From assembly GCA_036023115.1 (NCBI GenBank), contig JAYKKT010000089.1, positions 19,029,001 through 19,093,000 on the forward strand: a stretch of DNA of 64,000 nt, written 5' to 3'. The position numbers were made by a program, and so were the translations under genes. The notes under the pieces are model-generated. The model worked only from the letters and a program-made list of their open reading frames with translations. It had not been told where the DNA came from and made no database searches. This document shows positions 33,056 to 43,188 of this stretch, piece after piece (position 1 is the stretch's first letter; every line of letters starts with the position of its first letter). This DNA is from Brasenia schreberi (taxonomy: Eukaryota; Streptophyta; Magnoliopsida; Nymphaeales; Cabombaceae).

Positions 33056-34843
33056 TTAGACTCTGAACAAGAGGTCTAAATCGTAGTTCTCTTCTAAGAT
33101 AGGCTCCAAGGCACCCTTGACCCAGGTGGTCACAAGAGGTGGTTCTGGTGGTATTCTAGGAGTATAGCCGATCCCATATCTGCTTGGGTTGGCCCTAGGC
33201 AGTATGGGTTCTTGGAGACCCTGATTTTGTGCCCCTAGACTTTTATATGGCAAGTAGCCCATATTTAACAGTATGTTCCATGATTTTTTGTTTTTAGAGA
33301 AATTTTGATACAAATCGTAGTCCTGGAACTTGCTGTCATCTATGTTATGCACATAGGGCTTTTTGTCCAGGGGTTTTGGAAATAAGGGATTTTTGGGTTT
33401 TCCTGGAATGGTCAGAACTTTGAGGGGGCCAGCCTTGGGTGACCCCTTCACATATACGACCTTCTTAGGGTTTTTCAACATGAGCCTTGGTGGCTCGAGC
33501 ATGGTTTGCCCCAGTTTTACCTCGTGCGTCTGGGAACTTGACAAGCAAGGGGAATTTATGACCCCTTGAAGTTGAGGATGACTCTCACCTAGGATCACTA
33601 CGACTTTATCCCTGAAAGGGATTTGGACACACCTGTGGAAGGTGGATGGCACAGCGCACAAGCTGTGTATCCAGGGCCTTCCCAACAACAGGTTATAATG
33701 GGGGTGGATGTCCAGGACATGGAACACCCTCGTGTGTGCTATCCCTCCAGTTTCCATGGGGAGTTTGATAGATCCTAGCGGTCTAGACGCATTCCCATCG
33801 TATCCAATGATGACGATGGGGCTTGGATTTACGGATGTCAAGGTGACTCCGATTTGGTTCGCCACATGAAGTGGAAGGATGTTGAGCCCTCCTCCCCCAT
33901 CGACTAGGCACCTATCCAGAGAGTGGTTATTCAGAACCACCTCGATATGTAGGGCCTGGTTATGGGACTCGTAGGGTCTTTCTACATCGTCTTCCAAGAA
34001 TACGATGGGCATTTTTGCTCCTATGGAGGCCACTTGTTTGGACAAGGATTCTGGGGTTATGTTCGAACTAACCTTTACTCTTTCTAGAATTTTCTCTAAC
34101 ACGAGTCTATGCCTAGGCAAAGTTTGTATTAGCTCTAGGATGGACATGTTGATAGGAATCTTTGAAAGATGGTTTTCGAAATCATATACCTTTAACACGA
34201 TATTTCCTTTGTCCGTTTTCGGCAGAACTCTAGGAATACATGCTTTTGAGGGGCCAAGCACACTGACCACCTTTTTAACACTTTGCAGATGTGGGGGTTG
34301 GTAGATCCTCTCGGATCTTGTCACCTCCCCCATGATCAACCTAGGTTTCGCACTTAACATGGCTCTAATCGAGAGTTTTGGAGCACCTTGAATTGTTAAA
34401 ACTGGTTTAACCGGGGACAGAACTCTTGGTGGTCCCTGGATGACTACTTGGGCGGGTTTTTTGTAAAGTATGAGAGTAGATGCACAAGTAGACAAACCAG
34501 ACTCATATGCATGCGCTAGACTCTTCGAAATCATGAGAGCACATACCTCTTTTCCCTTCCCACTGGTACTTGCGTGCTTGGGGAAGGGTTCTTTGAAGAT
34601 AGCTTGGGCAGGCTGAGGTTCTTCACCGACCTGCAGCCGGCTTTCTGCTATCAAGTTCTCAATTTTATTTAGGAGGGAGAAACACCGCTTTGTATCATGG
34701 CCTTTGAGCCGATGATACTTGCAGAATTTGTTTAAAAATCCTCCCTTTGAAGTGACTCCCTCGGGAATCTCGGGGAGTTCGATCATACCCTTGGCGAGTA
34801 GGAGGTCTAGGACCTCCGATACAGGTTGCCCTAGCGGAGTGTA
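33056..34843 (-). CDS. E5 Gag C-terminus, zinc knuckle and aspartic protease (open, 5' cut by solo LTR)
   Basis: This is an uninterrupted frame of about 595 codons that starts in mid-Gag at the solo-LTR junction (TPLGQPVSEVLDLLLAKGMIELPEIPEG). The apparent start codon upstream lies in LTR sequence and is accidental. Features in order are the zinc knuckle CKYHRLKGHDTKRC, KGKEVCALMISK, the Pro-rich linker, SILELIQTLPRHRLVLEKIL, and protease CLVDGGGGLNILPLHVANQ with its Asp at about 33899-33901. The flap/fold words IGYDGNASRPLGSI and NLLLGRPWIHSL follow. It ends DLDLLFRV-stop. The protease looks intact. Confidence 0.88.
   Translation of the reverse strand, partial: YTPLGQPVSEVLDLLLAKGMIELPEIPEGVTSKGGFLNKFCKYHRLKGHDTKRCFSLLNKIENLIAESRLQVGEEPQPAQAIFKEPFPKHASTSGKGKEVCALMISKSLAHAYESGLSTCASTLILYKKPAQVVIQGPPRVLSPVKPVLTIQGAPKLSIRAMLSAKPRLIMGEVTRSERIYQPPHLQSVKKVVSVLGPSKACIPRVLPKTDKGNIVLKVYDFENHLSKIPINMSILELIQTLPRHRLVLEKILERVKVSSNITPESLSKQVASIGAKMPIVFLEDDVERPYESHNQALHIEVVLNNHSLDRCLVDGGGGLNILPLHVANQIGVTLTSVNPSPIVIIGYDGNASRPLGSIKLPMETGGIAHTRVFHVLDIHPHYNLLLGRPWIHSLCAVPSTFHRCVQIPFRDKVVVILGESHPQLQGVINSPCLSSSQTHEVKLGQTMLEPPRLMLKNPKKVVYVKGSPKAGPLKVLTIPGKPKNPLFPKPLDKKPYVHNIDDSKFQDYDLYQNFSKNKKSWNILLNMGYLPYKSLGAQNQGLQEPILPRANPSRYGIGYTPRIPPEPPLVTTWVKGALEPILEENYDLDLLFRV
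34839..34843. repeat. Target site duplication GTGTA, left copy (solo LTR S1)
   Basis: GTGTA occurs at 34839-34843 and at 38073-38077. Joining across the LTR with one copy restores the Gag codons for EYTPLGQ. Confidence 0.93.
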
Positions 34844-37800
34844 TGTAGACGCCAAAAATCCCCACCTCTGGTTCTTAGGCCTGAAGCGAATCTTTTCGTA
34901 TGTCTAAGTCGTATTTAATCAAAAGGGCGTGCCAGCTAGCTTGCTTAAGCTAGCGAAAAAATATTTTAAAATCTAACTTCTATCATGGCGACTGTGGGCA
35001 AGCAAGCTCTTTTCGTCGCAGACCTTCTTGCACCGACGCGCAAGGGTCAGTTTGTATGCTTAGAAAATCGAGTTTTAGACATGATAACCTAGGAAAATGT
35101 TTGAGGTGTTCGATTGGGCTGTTTTTGTATGGTTTCAAATTTTATTTTCATGTGGATTTGCATGTGCCTATGTCTTTCTTTTTATCCCTTTTCGGGCCAA
35201 CTAGGTGTGTGTATGCACACGTGACCTAAGTGGGGCAATTTTGAGTGGGAGTGTGGGGTTTGCTTTGATGCAATATGCATCCTAACTCGTGGTATGGCGT
35301 ATATGCAATGCAAACTCACGCAACTCCAAAGGGAAAACCCGAATTGAAAGACAATGCGGAAGGGAAATGACTTAATGTAAATTGCAAAAGGGAAATATGG
35401 CTATATCTTAAGAGCGGGAAGGCTGAATTGTGCAAGTGTGTGCCGTGTATATATGTAAAGACTACGCATACTGCTGAACCTTAAAACCCAAATCTTAAAG
35501 ACATAGCCGAAAGGGAAATACTTATAATATATATGGGCCCGAAGGTCGCCAACGTGTGCGTAGGTGTTGTGTGTATATTGAAAGACAACTCACACGACTT
35601 GTAAATGAAACCCAAATATAATTGCAATAGGCCTTGACTAAGGTCTTGGGAGTAAGAGTGAAAGCTCAATGTGTGTGAGTGTAGAATTGAAGTACTACGC
35701 ACACGACATGAAATTAAACCCAAATATAATTGCAATAGGCCTTGACTAAGGTCTTGGGAGTAAGAGCGAAAGCTCAATGTGTGTGAGTGTAGAATTGAAG
35801 TACTACGCACACAACTTGAAGTGAAACACCCCAAAACGAAATTGCAATAGGCCCTTACTAGGGTCTTGAAAATAAGAGCGAAAGCTCAATGTGTGTGAGT
35901 GGAAATTGAAAGACAACACACACAACTTAAACAAAACCCACACAACTTAGATTATATAAGTATAGCTATATCTTAAGGGCTGATTAGGCCCATGTGTGTG
36001 TCAAAATCGTGTGCAGCTAAGAGCGAAATAGGCTCAAGTGCACGTGTGTGTGGGTGTGCCAAACCACATTATTACAAGCGGAGGGAGACAACGCTCCGTT
36101 ATTACAACCCCGTATCAAATTTAATTAAGCATAAGCAAGTCTATAACAAGGACCGAGTTAGGCACTTACGTATAGCTGGTCTGGGCGTGACTTGCTTGCG
36201 CTTGTGCTGGTGAGTCGCCTTGGGCTGCAAGAGGGAGCTCCTTGGATGGGCGCGGCAGGGGAAGGTGCTGGCCGAATGGCAAGGGTGCGGGCGGGTGGCG
36301 CCTTGGCGCTAGCCAAGTGATGGGGGTGCTGCTTTGGCTGGGCTTGGGGTGCTTAGGGAAGGTAAGGGTGTTAGCTAGAGGCTAGTTTAAGGGAAGAGGT
36401 AAGGTTGAGGGTGTTAGCTAGGGGCTGTCTAAGGGAAAGGAGAGGCAGGTGGTACAGTCGGGTGATGCTGGCCGAATGGTGGACGGTGGCAGGTGGTGGC
36501 CGGGTTTGCGGGATGAGGTGCTGCCTTGGCTAGGGGAAGGTGGCGGGTGGTGGCTAAGAATGGAGGGGGAGTGAAGAAAAGGCGGTGTTGAGGTGGGATA
36601 CTAACCAGGATGAAGGCTGGCTGAAGGGTGAAGGTGGCGGGTGTCAAGGTGCAGCGGTGTGGAAGGGGAAGTTGCAGCCGGTGACGCGGAGTGGAGCTGG
36701 CCGAAGTGGAGTGGAGTGAAGTGGTGCTGCTGGAAGTTGGAGGTGGCGGGTTCCAAGAGGGTGAGAGAGAGAGAGCAAGGGCTGGGCTGCCCAAGGATTT
36801 TCATGCAAAACCCGCTCACAAGGGGGGGTTTTATAGGCTTTAGTGGGGTCGGTTGGGCTGGTATTAGGGGGGTGGTTTAGGGGTATGGTAGTGGTGGTTT
36901 GGGGATATGGTGGGCTAGGTATTTAGGTGGGCCAGATATTTATCTTAGGTGGTTTAGGGATATGGTGTGCTAGGGATTTAGGTGGGCTGGTTTTGTGGTT
37001 TAGGGCTTAGCTAGGTGGGTTGGGCTTAGGGTGAGGCTTAGTGAAGTGGGTTAGGTGTTTAGGCTAGGATTAGGGTGAGGTTAGGGGAATTAGGCTAGGT
37101 TTAGGGAAGGATTAAGGAAGTGGGTTAGGTGATTAGGTTGGGATTAGGGAAGGATTAAGGAAGTAGGTTAGGTGATTAGGCTAGGATTAGGTCGGGATTA
37201 GGGGGAAATGGCTAGGTAAGCGGGTTTAACTTAGGATTAGGGTTAGGAGCATCCCTTCGCATGACCCATGGACCTAGTTGCATCAAGTTGGTGCAGCCCT
37301 AGGTTAGGTGTAGGTGCATACAAGCTTAAATCCTACACTCATTAGGCTAACCCACATGATTAACCCAAAACTTGACACACAAGTCAAGCTTAACACATGT
37401 TCACTCATATTTAATCCCCCCATTCTCTCTCATACCCAAGCTTTCCACGTGATTTTCTTGTGGGCCCGACCTCCATTTATGAGAAGGTGATGTGGGCCAT
37501 GGATGTGGATATTGGATTGGATTTTTAGATCCAAATCCAAATCCAAATCCACATACATGTTTGGATTGGGATCTGGATATATATGGTCCAGATCCGATCC
37601 AAATCTGATTTCTGACTCCTTCAAGGTATGTTCGAAACGAACGGTTTGTGCGGGGCCTGACAGCATCAGTACTCCGTCTTGCGTTGGGTCTTCGCCAACA
37701 TTGTCGTCCGCTTCTATTTTCACCTTTCGGAGATCATTTCAGCAAATGTGTTGATAACAGGGGCTTGGATGTTCAAGATTCTGGGGATGAATCTGATACG

Positions 37801-38072
37801 AGAGTTGATCTCGACATGTGCTCCGGATTCGGGCTCTCTTTCGCTCTTCTGGCCCTGCTTTCATCAGTCCAAGTAGCTTTGTAGGATTTCAAAATACCTT
37901 TTTAAAGGTTTTAAAACTATATTATATATATTTTAAAACATATATAGTTTAAACATATGTACAGGGTTTGCTTGGAAGGCTCCTGGGTTTCCAGACTCAA
38001 AATAGCCCTTTGAGGTTGCTTTTACAAAACCAGGTGTTTTGGGAAAAATCGTGGGATTTTGGGGTGTTTACA
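34844..38072 (-). repeat. S1: solo LTR, 3229 bp, inserted in E5 Gag
   Basis: In sense orientation it starts TGTAAACACCCC at 38072 and ends GGCGTCTACA at 34844, flanked by GTGTA repeats with no internal region. This is the product of recombination between the two LTRs of a former element. It has all LTR parts: stem-loops near 37970-38010, TTTAGG-rich stretch (about 36900-37260), TATA box (about 36829-36834), the conserved block (36064-36116) and U5 repeats (about 35590-35930). Confidence 0.93.
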
Positions 38073-38077
38073 GTGTA

Positions 38078-39160
38078 CTCCCGTTTTTCAAAGGGTTTTT
38101 GAAAACTTTTCTCCCTTTTATTTTCTATTTTTTCAAAATTTCTTGAAGCACTTGCCGGGCTTGGATCCACCCGAACATTAGCGATTTTGTGGGGCTTTGC
38201 CCCTTTATCCGCGGTGGGTAGCCCATAAGTGTTGGGCTTCTCCAAGCGAGTTTTCGAAACCACGCTTCCTTTCCATAGATGATCATAAATCCCTTTTTGC
38301 AAATTTGTTTCGAAAAGGGATGCTTTTTTTATCAACTTATGGAAAATTGAGATTTCGTGAAGCGAGAGAAGGGTTTTCAACTCGTTTTTGAAATTATCGA
38401 GGATGAGCATGACTGCGCATCCTTCAGATATTGGCTCTCGCACTTGACCTAGGAGAGACCTCCAATGAACGATGAACGTATGTACGTCTTCATTCACACC
38501 TTGTTTTGTATCTCTCAAGTTGTTTAAAGTCGGCGTGACTTCTACGTTATGCGAGAATCTCTACATAAAGCAGTTCGCTAACACTTCAAAAGTTACGAAC
38601 TGGCTAAGGTCGTAGGAAGCCATCCATTTTGCAGCTATGCATTTGAGGGATAAAGGGAACCAATACACCCATTTCATCGAGTCCTTCTTTTTCTTATGGG
38701 CTCGACGAGAGAAAAGCTGCAAGTGAGACCTACGGTCTCCCATGCCATCATACCGATGGAAGTTCGGTATTTCATCGTCACTGTCTGTTTCATAGTCCAC
38801 AGGCAAGAAATCAGACAGGGCGTAACTCCTTTTCTCTTTATTTTTCCCTCTCAGCAACTGCTGTAGGGCTTTACAGTCCTTGTGTGTGAAGGACTTGCGG
38901 TATTGGTTACCTTCTATTGCGAAAGTCTCTTTATGTTTGTGAGGTTTTTCAAACTTTTTCTTGGCCTTTGGTTCGCCATTTGACGAATATGAGTCCCTTG
39001 CTTCAGCCTCTTGGCTAAGAGCAGCGATCTTGGCCTCGAAATCTCTTCTCAAATCCTTAATCTCTTCTAGTTTGTTTTGCTTTTTCGAAAACCTCCTAGA
39101 GTGAGAACTTGATGCGCATGAGCCGTGGCTAGATACCTCTTGGGAGCCTGCACTCGACAT
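38078..39160 (-). pseudogene. E5 Gag N-terminal two thirds, one stop
   Basis: The ATG at 39158-39160 opens MSSAGSQEVSSHGSCASSSHSRRFSKKQ. The charged helix (IKDLRRDFEAKIAALSQEAEA), the KKKFEKPHKHKE stretch, DYETDSDDEIPNFHRYDGMGD and the Retrotrans_gag core follow to FM, then TAG at 38561-38563 (CAA, Gln, elsewhere). The same frame continues with the capsid-like region LRDTKQGVNEDVHTF ... LLSLHEISIFHKLIKKASLF to KREYT, where S1 is inserted. Apart from the TAG and S1 the frame is continuous into the protease segment. Confidence 0.88.
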
Positions 39161-39226
39161 GCTTCAATGCTTTTCATGAGGTTTGATGAGGTTTTTCTAT
39201 ATGGATTGACTTTGCACAAGGCCCAG

Positions 39227-39244
39227 GTCCCACCGGGCATGCCA
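39227..39244 (-). other. E5 primer binding site
   Basis: The sense strand reads TGGCATGCCCGGTGGGAC, with one CpG-type change from the family 18-mer, followed by CTGGGCCTTGTGC. Confidence 0.82.
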
Positions 39245-39248
39245 AATC

Positions 39249-39397
39249 TGTAGACATGGAAAATTCTCACTTCCGGTTCTTAGGCCCGAAGTGAACCTTT
39301 TCGTGTGTCTAAGTCATTTTTATAACAAGGGCATGCCAGCTAGCTTACTCAAGCTAGCGAAGTAAGTTTTTTTTTAAAATCTGACTCTTTCGGGGAT
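39249..39397 (-). repeat. E5 5' LTR, last 149 bp only
   Basis: The sense end is at 39249 (...CCATGTCTACA). It holds the words GCTAGCTTACTCAAGCTAGC and AATCTGACTCTTTCGGG of U5, then changes abruptly at about 39395-39398 into RNase H sequence of E6. The upstream LTR is deleted. Confidence 0.8.
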
Positions 39398-40350
39398 TTA
39401 ATAGATGGCATACTCCTTGTGGGTGTCATCCTCGTATTGAGCTAACAAAGCTCCCAAGGCATTCGCATGCACGAAAATGTAAAGGAAAAGAGGTTTTCCT
39501 TGCTTTGGAGGATTTAAAACAAGGGGATTAACTAAGTATGCCTTTAGTCTTTCAAATGACTTTTGGCAGTGGTCATCCCTTGAAAATTTCGTGCCCTTTC
39601 TCAACAACTTGTTGAAGGGTTCGCATCTAGTCGCTAGGTTTTAGATAAACCTGCGAATGGATTGCAATCGACCTTGGAAGCTACGAATATGCGTGAGATT
39701 GGAGGGTGGAGCCATGTCTATGATGGCTCAACGCTTAGATGGGTCGACTTCTATGCCCCTTTGGCTCACCATAAAGCCTAAGAGCTTTTCGGACTCTACT
39801 CCGAACACACATTTCTGAGGGTTTAGCTTTACTTTGTAAAGTCTAAGCCCTTCGAAAATCTTTTGTAAGCATTCGATACGAGTGCATCGAGTTTTGGATT
39901 TGGCCAAGAGATCATCCACATATACCTCTACGAGCTCATGAATCTGATCATGGTAGATCATGGTCATAGCTCTCTGGTATGTGGCGCCAGCATTTTTCAA
40001 ACCAAAGGGCATGACTGTATAGCAGTACGTGCCCCATGGGGTTGTGAAAGCGGTCTTACCCTGATCTTGTGGGCTTAGTTTGATTTGATTATACCCAAAA
40101 TAGCCATCCATAAATGAAAACATTTCGTGATTTGCAGTACTATCGACTATCAAATCTATGTTTGGTAAAGGATAATTATCCTTTGGAGTGGCTTTATTCA
40201 GGTTTCTAAAATCGATGCATATTCGAATCTTCCCATTGGTTTTTCGAACAATAACTATATTGGATAACCAATCAGAATACGCAATGGGTTTTATAAATCC
40301 GGCTTTTAACAAATCTTCTAAACTCTCTTTGACTTGTGCGTGTACGTTCA
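39398..40350 (-). pseudogene. E6: RT and RNase H fragment of another element
   Basis: This minus-strand Pol piece runs, in sense order, from VHAQVKESLEDLLKAGFIKPIAYSDWLSNIVIVRKTNGKIRICIDF through GYFGYNQIKLSPQDQ, YVDDLLAKS and LLGFMVSQRGIEVDPSK. It then runs through a TAA at 39641-39643 into RNase H LYIFVHANALGALLAQYEDDTHKEYAIY. It is cut at the 5' side by the E7 LTR (expected duplication GTTCA at 40346-40350) and at the 3' side by the join to E5. It is too short to be active. Confidence 0.85.
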
Positions 40351-41497
40351 TGTAAAAACCCCAAAATCCCACGATTTTCTCAAATTACCTGGTTTTTCAA
40401 AAGCAGCCCCAAAGGGCTATTTTGAGTCTGGAAACCCAGGAGCCTTCCAGACAACCTTGTACATATGTTTAAATCATATATGTTTAAAAATATATATACA
40501 TACAGTTTTGAAACCCCGAAAAGCAGCTTGGCCTGATGAAAGCAGGACCGAAGAAGCGAAAGAGAGCCCGAACCCGGAGTATATTTCAAGCCCGGCACAT
40601 CAACTCTCGTATCAGAATCATCCCCAGATTCTCGGACATCCAAGCCCCTAATATCAACAAAATTGTTCAAAATGATCTCCAGAAGGTGAGAAGAAGAGCG
40701 GACGACAATGTTGGCGAAGACCCAATGCAAGACGGAGTACTAATGTAGTCAGGCCCCGCACAAACCATCCATTTTGCAATGCCATGAAGGAATCAAAAAA
40801 TTAGATTTGAGCCGGATCTGGACCATATATATCTAGATCCAGACCCAAACATGCATTTGGATTTGGATTTGGATCCAAAGATCCAATCCAATATCCACAT
40901 CCATGGCCCACATCACCTCCTCATAAATGGAGGTGGGGCCCACAGAGAATTCACGTGAAAAGCTTAGGTAGAGAGAGAAGGGGGATAAAGTATGAGTGAG
41001 AAAGTTGGTGGGCTTGACTTTAGTCAAGGGTGGGTTAACCATGTGGGTTTAGCCTAAGAGTGTGGGTTTAAGCTTGTATGCACCTACACCTAACCTGGGG
41101 CTGCACCAACATGAATATGGCTGCAACTAGGTCCATGGATCGACGCCAAGGGGATGCTTCTAAAACCTAGCCCTAAGCTAACCCACCTCACCTAGCCACT
41201 CCCCCCTAAACCTGACCCAATCCTAGACACCCTCACCCAAAACCACCCCAACCATACCTAGCTGACCTCACCTAGCTCACCCCACCTAACTAGACCACCT
41301 AGACCCTAGCTAGACTAAACCTAATCCCACCTTAACCCACCTAATTAGACCCTAACCCTTAATTCTCAGCCACCCTAACCGACCTACCCTAAACCACCAT
41401 ACCACTCCCCATTAGCCGACCTTCCCAAACCACCCCACCAGCCCACCATATCCTAAATATCTACCCCATACCACTCCCAACCAACCCCAGCCCATGC

Positions 41498-41506
41498 CTA
41501 TAAAAA
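41498..41506 (+). promoter_or_regulatory. TATA box of E7 5' LTR
   Basis: CTATAAAAA precedes CCCCCCTTTTGGGGCGGG, the same context as in E2. It is the likely promoter for the E7 transcript. Confidence 0.65.
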
Positions 41507-42188
41507 CCCCCCTTTTGGGGCGGGTTTTGGATCCCTCTCTCTCCTCTCTCACCTACCCTCTCTTCCACCCCACCTCACTCCCATCACCCCCAGCTGCACC
41601 ACCACCACCGCCATTCCACCCGGTTGCCATTCCACCTCCACCGCCACTCCACCCGACTGCACATTTCCACCCGGCTGCCACCTTCCTCCAACTCCATTCG
41701 GCTGCCACCTCCTTCCACCACCTTCGGCCACCACCAACATCCACCACACACGGTTAGTACCCCCATCTCAGCCCCATCTAACCTATCTTCCTCTCCCCTT
41801 CTTACCCAGCCACACACTCCATCAACCGCCGCCTAGCCATCTCCCTTACACCCGGCCACATCACACCCTACCTCACCACCTTTTCCTAGCATTATCCCGT
41901 TCAACCCCTAGCTAAGCCTTCACCCTTAACCTGCCCCTACCTAGCTAACACCCTAACCTACCACAACACCACCCAACATCCCTACTTGTTGCGCCTACCA
42001 CCTGGCCTTCATCAAGGCACCCACTCGGCTCTCACCCTATTTACCGCCCACACGCATCCAAGGAGCTCCCCTTCGACTGTCCAAGGTGACTCACATAGGC
42101 CAAAGCCAAGCAAGTTAAACCCGGACCAGCTACACGTAAGTGCCTAACTCGGTCCTTATTATGAACTTGCTTACATTTAATTAAATTT

Positions 42189-42241
42189 GATACGGGGTTG
42201 TAATAATGGAGCGTTGTCTCCCCCCGCTTGTAACAACGTGG
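42189..42241 (+). promoter_or_regulatory. Conserved GATACGGGGTTGTAATAA block (E7)
   Basis: It reads GATACGGGGTTGTAATAA, GGAGCGTTGTCTCC, CCCCGC and TTGTAACAACGTGG. The CGGGG/CCCCG and GGAG/CTCC pairs can form a stem. It is probably part of R/poly(A) control; function inferred. Confidence 0.55.
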
Positions 42242-43050
42242 TTTGGCACACCCACACACACGTTCACTTGAGCCATTCCGCTCTTAGTTGTACACAATTT
42301 TGACACACACACGGGCCTAATCAGCCCTTAAGATATAGTTATACCTATATGTTTTAAGTTGCGTGGGTTTTAATTTAAGTTGTGTGCGTGGTCTTTCAAT
42401 TTCTACACTCACACACATTGAGCTTTCGCTCTTACTCGCAAGACCCTAGTAAGGGCCGTATTGCTCAAGTCATTTCCCTTTTGCAATTTCCCTTTTGCAA
42501 TTTACATTAAGTCATTTCCCTTCCGCATTGTCTTTCAATTTCAGGTTTTCCCTTTGGAGTTGCGTGAGTTTGCATTGCATATACGCCATACCACGAGTTA
42601 GGACGCATATTGCATCAAAGCAAACCCCATACTCCCGCTCAAAGTCGCCCCACTTAGGTTACGTGTTCATAACACACACCTAGTTGGCCCGAAAAGGGAT
42701 AAAAAGAAAGACATAGGAACGTGCAAATCCACGTGAAATAAAACTTGAAAATCATACAAAAACAACCCGAATCGAACACCTTAAACATTTTTGTAGGTTC
42801 TCATATTTTAAAAACTCAATTTTTTAAAGCGTACAGACTGACCCTTGCGCATCGGTGCAAGAAGGTCTGCGACGAAAAGAGCATGCTTGCTCACAGTCGC
42901 CACGTTAGGAGTCAAATTTCAAAGTATTTCTTCGCTTGCTTAAGTAAGCTAGCTGGCACACCCTTTTTGCTTAAATAGGACTTAGACACACGAAAAGATT
43001 CACTTCAGGCCTAAGAACCAGGAGTGGGAACTTTCTGCGTCTACAGGATT

Positions 43051-43068
43051 TGGCACGCCCGGTGGGAC
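43051..43068 (+). other. E7 primer binding site
   Basis: TGGCACGCCCGGTGGGAC lies five bases (GGATT) after the LTR end and is followed by GTGAGTCTT, the E3/E9-type leader. Confidence 0.88.
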
Positions 43069-43188
43069 GTGAGTCTTTTTAAAATCGAGTTATCTTTGGA
43101 ACCTTGCGAAAATATTTTCCAAAAGGTGTTATTTTTAACTCTTTCTTTATTGTACTTCATACGTAGGAATTTTGAAAAGCTCGAAAGC

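Larger units (their letters stand above)
27945..39397 (-). mobile_element. E5: Tat-type element with both LTRs truncated, split by a solo LTR
   Basis: In sense order (right to left) it has about 150 bp of 5' LTR (39249-39397), PBS, Gag, the solo LTR inserted in Gag (34844-38072), the rest of Gag-Pro, Pol with several lesions, spacer, polypurine tract and about 600 bp of 3' LTR (to 27945). Gag start and leader type differ from E3/E7/E9 (MSSAGSQEVSSHG). Its own sequence without the solo LTR is about 8.2 kb. Both outer edges are abrupt joins to other elements, so no target duplication of its own remains. Confidence 0.88.
40351..43045 (+). repeat. E7 5' LTR, 2695 bp
   Basis: It starts TGTAAAAACCCC (one change) and ends TCTGCGTCTACA. 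The parts are the stem-loops at about 40405-40460, a GGATTT stretch near 40855, a CCTAA-rich stretch (about 41170-41400), the TATA box CTATAAAAA (41498-41506), the C-rich leader, the conserved block (42189-42241), about one and a half U5 units (42340-42460), then the U5 tail with GCGTACAGACTGACCC. It is shorter than other LTRs mainly because U5 repeats are missing. Confidence 0.88.

Noticed and set aside
43024..43188. Upstream extension of the E7 Gag-Pro frame
   Set aside because: It covers the LTR end, the PBS and the leader; other copies start at MSKS/MSS, so 43189 is the real start.
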